DNA of 64,000 nt from UBA5972 sp964637875 (GCA_964637875.1 CAZWXK010000005.1:1-64000), one strand, 5' to 3'. Counted from the stretch's first letter, positions 41,295 through 50,295 are shown. Numbers and translations: made by a program. The notes: a model not told the origin generated them from the sequence alone.

Positions 41295-41888
41295 ATGGCA
41301 CGAATGAAATTTCTCTGCGACGCCGATCGCTGCATCGAGTGCAACGCCTGCGTCACCGCCTGCAAGAACGAGAACGGCGTTCCATGGGGCATCAACCGGC
41401 GCCGCGTCGTCACCATCAATGACGGCAAGCCGGGGGAAAGATCGATCTCGATCGCCTGCATGCATTGTTCGGATGCGCCCTGCATGGCGGTCTGCCCGGT
41501 GGACGTGTTCTATCAGACCGATACCGGCATCGTGTTGTGGTCCAAGGATCTGTGCATCGGCTGCGGCTATTGCTTTTACGCATGCCCCTTCGGCGCGCCG
41601 CAATTCCCGCAGTCCGGCAATTTCGGCAGCCGCGGCAAGATGGACAAATGCACCTTCTGCGCCGGCGGCCCCGAGCCCGACAATTCCCAGGCCGAATACC
41701 AGAAATACGGCCGCAACCGGATTGCCGAAGGCAAGCTGCCGATCTGTGCCGAGATGTGTTCGACCAAGGCATTGCTGGCCGGAGACGGGGACGTGATCGC
41801 CACCATCTATCGCGAGCGTGTGGTCGCACGCGGCTTTGGCGCCGGCGCCTGGGGCTGGGGTACCGCCTATGGCAAGAAGGCGGGCTGA
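41295..41888 (+). CDS. fdhB: Formate dehydrogenase beta subunit, four [4Fe-4S] clusters
   Basis: A 197-residue ferredoxin-type subunit passing electrons from FdhA to the membrane subunit. Four cluster motifs can be traced: CIECNACVTACKNENG, CMHCSDAPCMAVCPVD, CIGCGYCFYACPFGAP and the outer set CTFC..CAEMC. It lacks the C-terminal membrane helix found in FdnH/FdoH and ends GAWGWGTAYGKKAG, as in the shorter FdhB proteins. It starts 12 nt after fdhA with AAGGAGA upstream. A hairpin follows before the gamma subunit gene. Confidence 0.95.
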   Translation: MARMKFLCDADRCIECNACVTACKNENGVPWGINRRRVVTINDGKPGERSISIACMHCSDAPCMAVCPVDVFYQTDTGIVLWSKDLCIGCGYCFYACPFGAPQFPQSGNFGSRGKMDKCTFCAGGPEPDNSQAEYQKYGRNRIAEGKLPICAEMCSTKALLAGDGDVIATIYRERVVARGFGAGAWGWGTAYGKKAG

Positions 41889-41919
41889 GAAATCCCGACC
41901 ACTACCTGCCTGAAACTCC

Positions 41920-41945
41920 ACGGGGCGGCCTGTCCGCCGCCCCGT
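41920..41945 (+). promoter_or_regulatory. Intra-operon hairpin between fdhB and fdhC
   Basis: ACGGGGCGGC (41920-41929) pairs perfectly with GCCGCCCCGT (41936-41945) over a 6-nt loop in the 85-nt fdhB-fdhC spacer. It may stabilise the upstream mRNA or attenuate readthrough, giving less gamma subunit than alpha and beta. Confidence 0.6.
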
Positions 41946-41973
41946 GCGCGCATACGCAATCGGGGATAGACGC

Positions 41974-43264
41974 ATGTCGCTACGCTGGTTTTTCATCCTG
42001 CTCGCGATCCCGGCACTGCTGATGCTGGCGCGGCTGCCCGGCGCGGCCCAGCAGAGCGGGGCCACGGCACCGGACAATACGCAACGGGGCATAACGGAAC
42101 GGGGCANNNNNNNNNNNNNNNNNNNNNNNNNNNNNNNNNNNNNNNNNNNNNNNNNNNNNNNNNNNNNNNNNNNNNNNNNNNNNNNNNNNNNNNNNNNNNN
42201 NNNNNNAACGGGGCATAACGGAACGGGGCAGACAGACGCTCGAGGACATACTTGCCCGCCAGAAGGCGGCGCTGAGGGGGCTGAAACTGTCCCCCGGAGC
42301 TGCGGCCACGACGTCGAGCGGGCCGGATACGGGATCTGGCGCGCCCCCCTCGATTGCCGGCCCGCTGGGTCCGCGGGGGGGACAATCGCTGTCAGACATC
42401 TGGAACCGCTGGCGCGGGGGTGATCCGCTGAACCTGCTCAGGCCCTATTCGGCCGATCAGGTGATGACGACCTCGGGCGAGCAATGGCGCCTTCTGCGGG
42501 TCAACTATATCCGCAAATATGCCGGCTGGCTGCCGGCGGGGGTGATCGTCCTGCTGGCGGCGGCGCTGCTGTTCAGGGGCAGGATGCGCATCACCAATGG
42601 CCGGGCCGGGCGCACCATCCCGCGCTTTACCACCACCCAGCGCGTCGCCCACTGGTTTACCGCCGGCGTTTTCATCCTGCTGGCGTTGACGGGGTTGCTG
42701 ATCCTGCTGGGCCGACCCCTGATCCTGCCTTGGCTGGGCCATGATGCCCATTCGGTCCTGGTCAGCGCGGCCATGCAGGCGCACAACCTGTTCGGCCCCA
42801 TCTTCATCGCCGCGCTTGTCTGGCTGTTCGTCAAGTTCCTGCCGGGCAATTTCTTTCATCCGGTCGATCTGCGCTGGATCCTGCGTCTGGGCGGCTTTTT
42901 CGGAGGGCATGTCAGCTCGGGACGGTTCAATTTTGGCGAAAAGGCGTGGTTCTGGCTTCTGGCGATTGTCGGTGTCGTGCTGAGCATCACCGGCCTGGCC
43001 ATGGAATTTCCGTGGCTGTTTGCAGATCTGCGCTGGCTTCAGCTGTCAACGGTGCTGCATGCGCTTGGCGCGATCGTGCTGATCTCGGTTGCGCTGGGAC
43101 ATATCTATATCGGCAGCATCGGGATGGAGGGCGCGATCGACGCCATGCTTGACGGCGAGGTGGACGAGAACTGGGCCCGCGAGCATCACGACCTCTGGTA
43201 TCACGAGGTCACATCAGGTGCGGCCGCAGAGCCGGCCACAGCCAAGGAGGAGGCATCGGCATGA
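41974..43264 (+). CDS. fdhC: Formate dehydrogenase gamma subunit, cytochrome b556 (interrupted by an artefactual gap)
   Basis: As written the frame breaks at a 100-N gap. Deleting the N and one copy of the 24-bp flank duplicate gives a 388-residue protein (1167 nt). A signal sequence MSLRWFFILLAIPALLML is followed by a periplasmic stretch with LEDILARQKAAL and SDIWNRWRGGDPLNLLRPYS, then four to five membrane helices: GWLPAGVIVLLAAALLFRG, QRVAHWFTAGVFILLALTGL with a heme His, MQAHNLFGPIFIAALVWLF, WLLAIVGVVLSITGLAMEF and LHALGAIVLISVALGHIYIG. This is the quinone-reducing heme b subunit. Its stop overlaps the start of the NarI-like gene. Confidence 0.9.
42107..42206. other. Assembly gap with 24-bp duplicated flanks
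   Basis: 100 N. 42083-42106 is identical to 42207-42230. The duplicate itself contains a direct repeat of AACGGGGCA, which likely confused assembly. Collapsing it restores the fdhC frame exactly. Confidence 0.92.
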
Positions 43265-43905
43265 GTTTTCTGCAGATCGTCGAGGGGCCGCTGTTCTGGG
43301 TTTCGGCCGGGGTTTTCGTCCTTGGCGCCCTGTGGCGCATGGGCGCCCTGATCGCCATGAAACGGCGCCGTGACATCGCCCCGCCGAGGGGCTCGGCCGC
43401 GGCCGGATTCATCAAGGGCAACCTGCGCCATTTTCTGCCACGGGCGACATTCGCCCGGCGAACCTGGATCCATCTGGCCGGGGGATACGGCTTTCACCTG
43501 GGGCTGTTCGTGCTGCTGCTGTTCGCCGCCCCCCATATCGCCTTTCTCGACAAGCGGATCCTGGGCTTTTCCTGGCCGGCGCTGCCGCGATGGGCCTTTA
43601 TCCTGGTTGCCGAGATCGCCTTTGCCGGGCTGATCATCCTGTGGGTACGGCGGATTTCGGATCCGGTCATGAGGCTGATCTCGGATGCCGACGACCATAT
43701 CGGCAGCTGGCTGACCTTTCTGGTCATGCTGAGCGGCTGTTTCGCCCTTCAGCAGAGCCATGACGCCCTGCGTGCGACCCACATGTTTCTGGTCGATGTC
43801 TGGCTGCTGTATTTCCCGTTCTCGCGCCTGATGCATGCCTTTACCTTTGTCCTGTCACGGGGACACACGGGCGCGACCTATGGCAGAAAGGGGGTCACGC
43901 CATGA
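43261..43905 (+). CDS. NarI/DsrM-like heme b membrane protein
   Basis: A 214-residue membrane protein with five predicted helices (about 8-33, 70-95, 110-131, 148-166, 174-198), the topology of NarI/DsrM diheme cytochrome b subunits. Candidate heme ligands pair up in the right helices: H71 and H79 in WIHLAGGYGFHLG, H174 and H192 in ATHMFLVDVW and LMHAFTFV. It overlaps the fdhC stop (ATGA) and the start of the next gene (ATGA), so it is made together with the HdrD/GlpC-like protein. Such pairs shuttle electrons between quinone and a cytoplasmic iron-sulfur protein. It is not the standard formate dehydrogenase anchor, which is the preceding gene. Confidence 0.82.
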   Translation: MSFLQIVEGPLFWVSAGVFVLGALWRMGALIAMKRRRDIAPPRGSAAAGFIKGNLRHFLPRATFARRTWIHLAGGYGFHLGLFVLLLFAAPHIAFLDKRILGFSWPALPRWAFILVAEIAFAGLIILWVRRISDPVMRLISDADDHIGSWLTFLVMLSGCFALQQSHDALRATHMFLVDVWLLYFPFSRLMHAFTFVLSRGHTGATYGRKGVTP

Positions 43906-45349
43906 CCGATCGGCAAACGGATCAACACACGGATCAACACACGGNNNNNNNNNNNNNNNNNNNNNNNNNNNNNNNNNNNNNNNNNNNNNNNNNNNNNNNN
44001 NNNNNNNNNNNNNNNNNNNNNNNNNNNNNNNNNNNNNNNNNNNNACGGATCAACACACGGATCAACACACGGGCGACGCCGAAGCGGCGGTCGCGAAATT
44101 CCTGGAATTCACCGATGGTGCGGTGGCCTCGTATTTCGAATCCTGCGTCCATTGCGGGGAATGTGCCGAGGCCTGCCATTTCTACCTGAGCACGGGCGAG
44201 GCGAAATACACCCCCACATACAAGCTGTTCCCCATGGTCAAGGCCTATCGACGCGCGCGCGCGCCCCTGCATTCGGTGCGCGACATGTTCGGCCTGCTGC
44301 CCGACAACCCGACCCTGGACGAGCTGCGGGAATGGGGGCCGCTGGTCTATGACAGCTGCACCATGTGCGGGCGTTGCACCCTGGTCTGCCCGATGGGCAT
44401 CGACATCGCCGGCACCATCGCCAAAATGCGCGAAGGCTATGTCGCCGCGGGCCTGGCCCCCGAGGGGCTGGTTCATGCAACCGAGATGGTGAAACGGACC
44501 ACCAGCCCCATGGGCGTCACTGCCAAGGCCCTGCGCGCGCAGGTCGAGCACCAGGAAAAGGAAACCGGCATCCCCATCAGCCTCGATCAGGAGGGGGCCG
44601 AATACATGGCCATCCTGTCCTCGATGGAGATCATGGGCTATCCCGAGGTAATCGGGGCCTATGCCCGCCTGTTCAAGGCGGCCGACATCAGCTGGACGAT
44701 TTCGACCAAGGCCTACGAGGCGACCAATATCGGGGTGCAGATCGGCTCGGGGGCGCTGGCGCGCGAAATCGTGCAGCGCGTGGTCGATGCCGCCGAGGAG
44801 CTGGGCGTCAAGCATGTCATCAGCCCCGAATGCGGCCATGCCTATGGCGCGCTGCGCTGGGCGGGGCCGAACCTGATCGGGCGGTCCTATGATTTCGAGG
44901 TCGTGCATATCATCGAACTGCTGGACCGGCTGCGCCGCGAGGGCAGGCTGCCCGTGGGCGCGCGGGACGATCGCCGCATCACGCTCCACGATCCCTGCCA
45001 GATCGTGCGCCGGGGCGGCCTGCTGAAAGAGCCGCGCCGACTGCTGGACATGGCCAGCGCCGATTTCGTCGAGATGGACAACGCCGGCATCGGCAATCTG
45101 TGCTGCGGCGGCGGTGGCGGCGTCTCGGCCAATCCACGCGCGGCCGAGCTGCAATCCAGGGCATTCTCGTGCAAGCTGGACCAGCTGGACGCCATTGACG
45201 GGTTGCAGGCCGTGGTGGTGCCTTGCGCAAATTGCCGCTCGGTCTTCGAGGATGCGCTGGACGAACGCGACATCGACCGTTTCGAAATCATCGGCCTGGG
45301 CGAACTCGTGGCCTCGACGCTGGCCCCGGACGGGAACAGGCAAGGTTGA
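43902..45349 (+). CDS. HdrD/GlpC/DsrK-like iron-sulfur protein (interrupted by an artefactual gap)
   Basis: After removing the N gap and one 28-bp flank duplicate the gene is 1320 nt, 439 residues. Two [4Fe-4S] ferredoxin motifs, CVHCGECAEACHFY and CTMCGRCTLVCPMG, are followed by two CCG cysteine-rich domains: SPECGHAYGALRW with HDPCQIVRRGG, and NLCCGGGGGVSA with PCANCR. CCG domains hold the special clusters of heterodisulfide reductase and related enzymes. The N-terminus is a hydrophilic DQHTDQHT tail from a 12-bp repeat. With the NarI-like neighbour it forms a DsrMK/HdrDE-like module, whose cytoplasmic substrate is unknown. Confidence 0.85.
43945..44044. other. Assembly gap with 28-bp duplicated flanks
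   Basis: 100 N. 43917-43944 is identical to 44045-44072. The duplicate consists of two 12-bp units ACGGATCAACAC plus ACGG, a tandem repeat. Collapsing joins the frame of the HdrD-like gene. Confidence 0.92.
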
Positions 45350-45431
45350 TATTCACCGGACACTGGCGCAGGATGACTCCGGGGCCGGCATCCGGCCGGC
45401 TGCCCTCGATCCAGCGGAAACCGGAGGCGCC

Positions 45432-46856
45432 ATGAGGGATTCAGCAGCCGCCAGACCATCCGACCTGCCGCCAGACGGGCCCGCCCCCGCCCCATCGGCG
45501 CAAGGAAATCAGAGCGACGAATTCGGCCCAGGCCTTGCGGCGTCGCGGATTCTCGTTATCGATGACGAACCGGGCATGCGCAATTTCCTGGTGCGCATCC
45601 TGGGGCCCCGCTGCAAGCATGTGGAACAGGCCGCCGATGTGGACGAGGCCACGCGCAAGCTGGACGAACAGCATTTCGATATCGTGATCCTGGACAACGT
45701 GATGCCCGGCAAGGGCGGGCTGGAATGGTTGCAGGAACAGCGCAAGGTGGGTTTTTTCGCGGATGCGATCCTGATCACCGCATTCGCCGATCTGGAAACC
45801 GCGATTCAGGCCCTGCGCGCGGGGGCCGCGGATTTCGTGCTCAAGCCCTTTCGCTCGAACCAGATCCTGAACGCGGTCGCGCGCAGCATCGACCGCCAGC
45901 ATCTGCGGCGCGAGAACTATCTGCTGAAACATGAACTGTCGGCCGACGCGACCGCCTGGCGGGGCCGTCTGCTGGGCCGCTCGCAGGTCGTCGCCGACAT
46001 CCGCGCCATGCTCGAGCGCGTCGCCACCGCCCCGACACCCGTATTGTTCACGGGCGATTCGGGCACCGGCAAGGAAATCGCCGCGCGCACATTGCACGCG
46101 ATGTCCGACCGTGCCGACAAGCCCTTTGTCCCGGTCAACTGCGCGGCAATCTCGCCCGACCTGCTGGCGCGCGAACTGTTTGGCTCGATCAGGGACGATT
46201 TCAACGGCGACGACGACCGCCGCGACGGGCTGCTGTTCCATGCCCGTGGCGGCACGCTGTTCTTTGACGAGATCAGGGAAATGCCCCTGACGGTACAGGC
46301 CACGCTGCTCAGGGTGATCGAGGAAATGCGCATCCGCCCGATCGGTTCGAGCCGCGAAGTTCCGCTGAACCTGCGCTTCATGTTTGCCACCAATGCCGAC
46401 CTCGAACGCGCCGTGGACGAGGGCCGTTTCCGCAAGGACCTGTTCCACCGCATCAATGTGCTGAACATCCGCATGCCGCGCCTGTCCGAGCGCAAGGAGG
46501 ACATCTTTGATCTGGCCTCGATGTTCATGAAGAAGCTCTCGCACGAGCTGGGCGTGCCGCCGCTGCCGCTGAGCGAGGGGGTTCTGCTGAAAATGTCGTG
46601 CTATGACTGGCCCGGCAATGTGCGCGAGCTGCGCAACCTGATCGAGCGCGCGCTGATCCTGGGCGAATACCCGCCCGAATTCTGTGCCGACGCGGAATGC
46701 GATTCCCCCGCGGCGGTCGACTCGCTTCAGGCCGTCGAACGCCGCCATATCCTGGCGGTGCTGGAGGATTGCAACGGCAACCGGGCCGAAGCCGCGCGCA
46801 GGCTGGGTGTCTCGCGCAAGACCATCGACCGGAAATGCGCGATGTGGAATGTCTGA
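45432..46856 (+). CDS. NtrC-family response regulator with altered L1 loop
   Basis: A 474-residue response regulator: receiver domain (38-155) with D44-D45, phospho-acceptor D88 in VILDNVMPGKGG and K138; AAA+ domain with Walker A TGDSGTGKE (G208-K214), Walker B GGTLFFDEI, and the WPGNVRELRN sensor-2 motif; and a Fis-type helix-turn-helix, NRAEAARRLGVSRKTIDRK. The sigma-54-contacting GAFTGA loop is replaced by DDFNGD (255-260) within ELFGSIRDDFNGDDDRRDG, so sigma-54 activation is doubtful, as known for Rhodobacter NtrC and HupR. GGAGG precedes ATG 45432. It overlaps the sensor kinase gene by 8 nt and likely controls the formate dehydrogenase genes. Confidence 0.92.
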   Translation: MRDSAAARPSDLPPDGPAPAPSAQGNQSDEFGPGLAASRILVIDDEPGMRNFLVRILGPRCKHVEQAADVDEATRKLDEQHFDIVILDNVMPGKGGLEWLQEQRKVGFFADAILITAFADLETAIQALRAGAADFVLKPFRSNQILNAVARSIDRQHLRRENYLLKHELSADATAWRGRLLGRSQVVADIRAMLERVATAPTPVLFTGDSGTGKEIAARTLHAMSDRADKPFVPVNCAAISPDLLARELFGSIRDDFNGDDDRRDGLLFHARGGTLFFDEIREMPLTVQATLLRVIEEMRIRPIGSSREVPLNLRFMFATNADLERAVDEGRFRKDLFHRINVLNIRMPRLSERKEDIFDLASMFMKKLSHELGVPPLPLSEGVLLKMSCYDWPGNVRELRNLIERALILGEYPPEFCADAECDSPAAVDSLQAVERRHILAVLEDCNGNRAEAARRLGVSRKTIDRKCAMWNV

Positions 46857-48921
46857 ACAGGGCCTGACCCGGACCCCGCCTGCCCGCCCGCGCGCGCGCC
46901 TTTACCGCTCGGTCCGGTTCCGTCTGCTGATGATCGCGCTGCTGCCGATGCTGGTGGTGATGCCGCTGTTTCTGGCGATCGTGATCACCAACTGGTCGAA
47001 CCGTTTCGACAAGCTGCTGATCGCCAAGGTGAACGGCGAACTGACCATCGCGCATCAGTATTTCGCCCGCCTCAGGGAACGGGCCAGCGCGCAGGTTCAG
47101 GCAATGGGGGAATCGGCGGCCTTCGAGGAGATGCTGAAAAAGCGTTCGGAACCGGCGCTGCTGGCCTTTCTCGATGCGCAGCGGCAGGCCAACGGGCTGG
47201 ATTTCCTCTATTATATCGCCCCCGATGGCAGCTTTCATTCCTCGCCCCGGCTGAAAAACCAGGCCGATTTCCGGCGCTGGCCGGTGGTGCAGTCGGCGCT
47301 GGCCGGCAAAAGCCGCACCGAAATCGACATCTTCACCCGCAAGGACCTCATGGCCATCTCGCCACGGCTGGCCGAACGGGCACGGATCAGGCTGGTGCCC
47401 ACCCGCGCCGCCGCCCCCACCCACAGGACCGAGGAAACCCGCGGCATGATCATCCACACCGCAAGCCCGGTCAAGGTGGGCGGCGGCGCGCTGGTTGCGG
47501 GGGTTCTGCTGAACCGCAACCTCGATTTCATCGACCAGATCAACGACCTTGTCTATCCCCCCCGCAGCCTGACCGAAGGCAGCCGCGGCACGGCGACCCT
47601 GTTTCTGGACGATGTGCGCGTCTCCACCAATGTGCGCCTGTTCAGGAATGTCCGCGCCCTGGGCACGCGGGTATCGGTGATCGTGCGCGATACCGTTCTG
47701 GGGCAGGGAAAGGTCTGGCTGGATCGCGCCTTTGTCGTCAATGACTGGTACATCTCGGCCTATGAACCCATTGTCGACAGTTTCGGCAAAAGGGTCGGCA
47801 TGCTTTATGTCGGCTTTCTCGACACCCCCTTTCGCGCCGCCAAGATGCGGACCCTGATGACCATAGGCGGTGGGTTCATCCTCCTGATCCTGCTGTCGGT
47901 GCCGGTTTTCCTGTACTGGGCGCGCTCGATCTTTCGCCCGCTTGAAACCATGGTGGCCACGATCGGCAGGGTCGAACAGGGCGATCTGGGCGCGCGCACC
48001 GGCATTGTCGGCGTCGGCGACGAGATCGGGCGCGTGGCCGAGCATCTCGACCTGCTGCTCGAACAGGTTCAGGAGCGCGACCGGCGCCTGCGCGAATGGG
48101 CAGACCAGCTGGAACGACGGGTCGCCGAACGCACCCGCGACCTGCGCGAGGCCAACCGCCAGCTCGAGGCCACCACCCGGCAGCTGGTGGTTTCCGAGAA
48201 ACTGGCCGCCATCGGCGAGATCACCGCCGGCATCGCCCATGAGATCAACAACCCCATTGCCGTCATCCAGGGGAATCTGGACGTTATCCGCGAACAGATC
48301 GGGGACGCCGCCCTGCCCGTCGAGACCGAATTCCGCCTGATCCACGAGCAGGTGCATTCGATCAACATCCTGGTCAACAAGCTGCTCCAGTTCGCCCGCC
48401 CCGAGGAATATGCCGGCGCGGTCGAACATCACGACCCCAATGACGTGATCGACGATTCGATCCCGCTGGTCCAGCATCTGCTGAGCAAGGTGGATATCGC
48501 GCTCGAGCGCGACCTGCGCGCCAGCCGCGTCGTGGCCATGAACCGGACCGAGCTGCAGCAGGTCCTGATCAACCTGATCGTCAATGCCATCCACGCCATG
48601 GCCGATGGCGGGCGCCTGCGCATTGCCAGCGCCAATCGCCCCCACGAGGGCATCGACGGGGTCGAGATCGAGGTCACCGACACCGGCCACGGCATGACAC
48701 CCGAGGTGCTGAAATCGGTCTTTGACCCCTTCTTTACCACCAAGCGGCAAGAGGGCACCGGGCTGGGCCTGTCGATCAGCCAGAAACTGATCCTGCGCGC
48801 CGGCGGCCATATCCGCGCAACCAGCGCTCCGGGCCGGGGCACCAGCTTTTTCATCTGGATTCCCGCCGAGGCCCCCGATGACGCCACAGGTGACGCGCCC
48901 GATCACCCCGCGGCGTCGTAA
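46849..48921 (+). CDS. Membrane sensor histidine kinase
   Basis: A 690-residue kinase. Helix 1 (about 27-49), a periplasmic sensing region of about 280 residues with Cache-like features (LDFLYYIAPDGSFHSSPRLK, ISAYEPIVDSFGKRVGMLYV), helix 2 (about 338-360), a HAMP domain (RPLETMVATIGRVEQGDLGA), a coiled coil, then the HisKA H-box IAHEINNPIAVIQGN with H464 and the HATPase_c domain (NLIVNAIHAM, DTGHGM, GTGLGLSIS). This is the architecture of NtrB/DctB-type kinases that pair with NtrC-like regulators. Start ATG 46849 lies within the end of the regulator gene. The ligand might be formate or a product of the pathway, but the sequence does not show it. Confidence 0.92.
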   Translation: MSEQGLTRTPPARPRARLYRSVRFRLLMIALLPMLVVMPLFLAIVITNWSNRFDKLLIAKVNGELTIAHQYFARLRERASAQVQAMGESAAFEEMLKKRSEPALLAFLDAQRQANGLDFLYYIAPDGSFHSSPRLKNQADFRRWPVVQSALAGKSRTEIDIFTRKDLMAISPRLAERARIRLVPTRAAAPTHRTEETRGMIIHTASPVKVGGGALVAGVLLNRNLDFIDQINDLVYPPRSLTEGSRGTATLFLDDVRVSTNVRLFRNVRALGTRVSVIVRDTVLGQGKVWLDRAFVVNDWYISAYEPIVDSFGKRVGMLYVGFLDTPFRAAKMRTLMTIGGGFILLILLSVPVFLYWARSIFRPLETMVATIGRVEQGDLGARTGIVGVGDEIGRVAEHLDLLLEQVQERDRRLREWADQLERRVAERTRDLREANRQLEATTRQLVVSEKLAAIGEITAGIAHEINNPIAVIQGNLDVIREQIGDAALPVETEFRLIHEQVHSINILVNKLLQFARPEEYAGAVEHHDPNDVIDDSIPLVQHLLSKVDIALERDLRASRVVAMNRTELQQVLINLIVNAIHAMADGGRLRIASANRPHEGIDGVEIEVTDTGHGMTPEVLKSVFDPFFTTKRQEGTGLGLSISQKLILRAGGHIRATSAPGRGTSFFIWIPAEAPDDATGDAPDHPAAS

Positions 48922-49012
48922 GCCCCGCCCGGGCGGCGGCGCACAGGGGGCGAATCGCGCTTGGCAGGGCGCAGTCGCTGGGGCATAAGTTCGGGCCAAG
49001 GAGGGTTGTCCC

Positions 49013-50125
49013 ATGTCCACCAACAGTTTCGGCCGCATCTTTACCGTCACCACCTGGGGCGAAAGCCACGGGCCCGCTCTGGGTGCTGTCGTGGATGGCT
49101 GTCCGCCAGATGTGCCGCTGGACGAGGCCATGCTGCAACGCTGGCTCGACCGGCGCCGCCCCGGCCAGAACAGATATACCACCCAGAGACAGGAGCCCGA
49201 TCAGGTGGAAATCCTGTCAGGTGTGTTCGAGGGCCGTACCACGGGCATGCCGATCCAGCTGTTGATCCGCAATACCGACCAGCGCAGCAAGGACTATTCC
49301 GAAATCGCCGACCGCTTTCGCCCAGGGCATGCCGACATCACCTGGTGGCAGAAATACGGCATCCGCGACTATCGCGGCGGCGGTCGGTCGAGCGCGCGCG
49401 AAACCGCCGCAAGGGTGGCGGCGGGCGGGGTCGCACGCGCTGTGCTGGCAGTCATGCTGCCCCGACTGAAAATCATCGGCTACATGGTCCAGATTGGCCC
49501 GCACAAGGCCGAGCGCGCCCGCTTTGACATGGACGAGATCACCCGCAACCCGTTCTGGACACCCGATGCCCGGGCCGCCGCGACCTGGGAGGAATATCTG
49601 TCGCATCTGCGCAAGTCGGGCAACTCGGTCGGGGCGGTGGTCGAGGTGGTGGCCAGCGGCGTCCCGGCAGGCCTCGGCGCCCCTGTCTATGGCAAGCTGG
49701 ACACCGACATCGCCGCGGCGATGATGTCGATCAATGCGGTCAAGGGGGTCGAGATCGGCACCGGGTTCGACGCAGCCCTGCTGACCGGCGAAGAGAACGC
49801 CGACGAGATATTCATGACTCCGCAAGGCCCGGCATATTCGTCGAACCATGCAGGTGGAATCCTGGGCGGGGTTTCAACCGGCCAGGAGGTGGTGTGCCGG
49901 TTTGCCGTCAAACCCACCTCCTCGATCCTGAAACCACGTCGGACCGTTACCCTGTCGGGCGAGGCGGTCGAGATCGTCACCCGCGGCCGCCACGACCCCT
50001 GCGTCGGCATCCGTGCCGTCCCCGTGGGCGAAGCAATGATGGCCTGCGTGCTGCTGGATCACATATTGCTGAATCGTGGCCAGATCGGCGGTGTGATCGG
50101 GGAAAACCGCGGGCGCATCGGCTGA
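49013..50125 (+). CDS. aroC: Chorismate synthase
   Basis: A 370-residue enzyme that makes chorismate from EPSP with reduced FMN, the last shared step to aromatic amino acids and folate. The family signatures are present: TVTTWGESHGPALGAVVDGC at the N-terminus, the RPGQNRYTTQRQE loop, HADITWWQKYGIRDYRGGGR, then RSSARETAARVAAG, and the C-terminal RHDPCVGIRAVPVGEAM. AAGGAGG precedes ATG 49013. It is a single gene, after the sensor kinase by 91 nt, and ends before a long fold-back repeat. Length is normal. Confidence 0.97.
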   Translation: MSTNSFGRIFTVTTWGESHGPALGAVVDGCPPDVPLDEAMLQRWLDRRRPGQNRYTTQRQEPDQVEILSGVFEGRTTGMPIQLLIRNTDQRSKDYSEIADRFRPGHADITWWQKYGIRDYRGGGRSSARETAARVAAGGVARAVLAVMLPRLKIIGYMVQIGPHKAERARFDMDEITRNPFWTPDARAAATWEEYLSHLRKSGNSVGAVVEVVASGVPAGLGAPVYGKLDTDIAAAMMSINAVKGVEIGTGFDAALLTGEENADEIFMTPQGPAYSSNHAGGILGGVSTGQEVVCRFAVKPTSSILKPRRTVTLSGEAVEIVTRGRHDPCVGIRAVPVGEAMMACVLLDHILLNRGQIGGVIGENRGRIG

Positions 50126-50160
50126 CGGCGTGCCTGCGCGCAGGATCTTGCTCAAGGCAC

Positions 50161-50265
50161 TTCTTCTTTGCACCAATACGCTCGGGGGTGCGGGGGCAGA
50201 CAGCCCCCGCCTGCGTCGTCGGAAATGGCAGACGCCTCCGGCGGGCGTATTTGGGCAAAGAAGAA
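50161..50265. repeat. Fold-back pair of dispersed repeats with internal hairpin
   Basis: The left arm TTCTTCTTTGCACCAATACGC (50161-50181; 21 nt with two mismatches) is an inverted copy of the right arm ending GGGCAAAGAAGAA (50245-50265). Between them is a perfect hairpin GCGGGGGC/GCCCCCGC (50190-50210). It lies between convergent aroC and tRNA-Leu, where it could end transcription both ways. Confidence 0.8.
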
Positions 50266-50295
50266 GAAATCGTGACCACACGCCCGTCATGTCGC

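Noticed and set aside
38268..42092. A 1274-codon open frame on the minus strand opposite fdhA and fdhB
   Set aside because: Antisense of two well-conserved genes; no domain, no ribosome site.
41974..45349. fdhC and the HdrD-like gene as frameshifted pseudogenes
   Set aside because: The breaks coincide exactly with N gaps having duplicated flanks; collapsing them restores complete frames.
49013..50125. aroC as part of the formate/two-component operon
   Set aside because: It has its own ribosome site and a 91-nt spacer from the kinase gene, and its function is unrelated biosynthesis.
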